In this document: positions 63,739-64,000 of the stretch, piece by piece | How positions within the stretch are numbered: position 1 is the stretch's first letter | Layout of the letters: the number at the start of each line of letters is the position of its first letter | Assembly: GCA_016717325.1 (NCBI GenBank) | Contig: JADKFV010000032.1 | Location: 1-64,000, forward strand | Reading direction: 5' to 3' | DNA length: 64,000 bases | From: Bacteroidota bacterium | GTDB taxonomy: Bacteria; Bacteroidota; Bacteroidia; AKYH767-A; OLB10 | Made by a program: the position numbers and the translations under genes | The notes under the pieces: generated by a model | Databases searched by the model: none | What the model was told of the DNA's origin: nothing | Seen by the model: the letters and a program-made list of their open reading frames with translations, nothing else

Positions 63739-64000
63739 ATGACAGTATTTTTTATCCATTGTCCGGTTTTCGAAATTCCTCAAAGTCTTAACAGCTTGTG
63801 TTATACTCTGGTGTTGTATAGTTACAATTGCTGATGCACAGCTAAACTATTCACGTAGCACCTTCGATGCGGCTTATGTTCCCATTTCTACTGCCAATGG
63901 TGCAGTACAAATTGTAGGTGGTAGTGGTGCAAATAACTTTTCAACCACTACAGGTGCTTCTAACCTCGATGATGGAACGGCATACATTTCATTGCCATTC
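63739..64000 (+). CDS. 5' end of a secreted protein (partial, one-base break)
   Basis: Removing one T from the run after ATGACAGTA at 63739 gives MTVFLSIVRFSKFLKVLTAC, then VILWCCIVTIADAQ, a signal peptide. The mature part begins LNYSRSTFDAAYVPISTANG, then VQIVGGSGANNFSTTTGA and AYISLPF, to the window edge. This beta-rich start is common in large T9SS-secreted Bacteroidota surface proteins, but the rest is not visible. The stretch 63515-63738 before it has no gene. Confidence 0.55.

Overview
The window is from an AT-rich genome of the phylum Bacteroidota, most likely near the Chitinophagales, Saprospirales or Sphingobacteriales. Evidence for this includes several secreted proteins with C-terminal type IX secretion (T9SS) sorting domains, a TonB-receptor-like barrel overlapping a GLPGLI protein, DUF5916, PspC/PadR, TAnnTTTG promoter-like elements and YD-repeat (Rhs) proteins with the core motif DYYPFGM. 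No rRNA, tRNA, CRISPR array, transposase or integrase was recognised.

Layout. 1-11.8 kb holds core and envelope genes: triosephosphate isomerase, chorismate synthase, an AsmA-like protein with a duplicated coiled-coil tail, an MFS pump, and a GLPGLI/TonB-receptor-like pair. 11.8-18.2 kb is repeat-rich: a GC-rich segment almost free of T, GGCTAAAGCC hairpins, a 9-bp minisatellite, an interrupted two-domain oxidoreductase, and arrays of different perfect hairpins around a Kelch/PKD surface protein. 18.2-36 kb holds a tandem D-Ala-D-Ala ligase, a serine hydrolase, PspC/PadR, a binding-protein-like lipoprotein, an M36 metalloprotease, DUF5916 and a GH18 chitinase. 36-42 kb holds two more Kelch/PKD/T9SS paralogues and a bestrophin.

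42-55.8 kb is an accessory island bounded by two copies of a ~230-bp direct repeat. Each copy contains an identical 96-nt segment that folds like a structured RNA with a terminator. Inside, all on the minus strand, are four orphan Rhs C-terminal cassettes. Their variable tips include two alpha/beta hydrolases, an HTHP metallopeptidase-like domain and a possible His-Gly/Cys (clan CD-like) peptidase. Small secreted, lipoprotein or membrane genes that look like immunity genes follow them. Shared start modules (TAnnTTTG, then a start followed by CAACGTATA) and terminator/spacer modules separate the cassettes. Toxin-antitoxin modules (zeta, Txe/YoeB-like, VapBC intact and decayed, DUF4160/DUF2442) are interspersed, mostly on the plus strand. 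The island reads as a modular toxin/immunity locus that diversifies by recombination.

56-63.5 kb is a small biosynthetic cluster on the plus strand: a one-module NRPS (C-A with a nested methyltransferase-like insert-T-TE), its Sfp-type phosphopantetheinyl transferase, a shortened sulfotransferase-like gene and a class IV aminotransferase.

A caution for the whole window: many genes are broken by one-base indels, usually in A/T homopolymers, and a few carry in-frame stops. Restoring one base usually recovers a full conserved protein. This points to uncorrected read errors in the assembly rather than mass pseudogenisation, so I annotate such loci as genes and state where each break lies.
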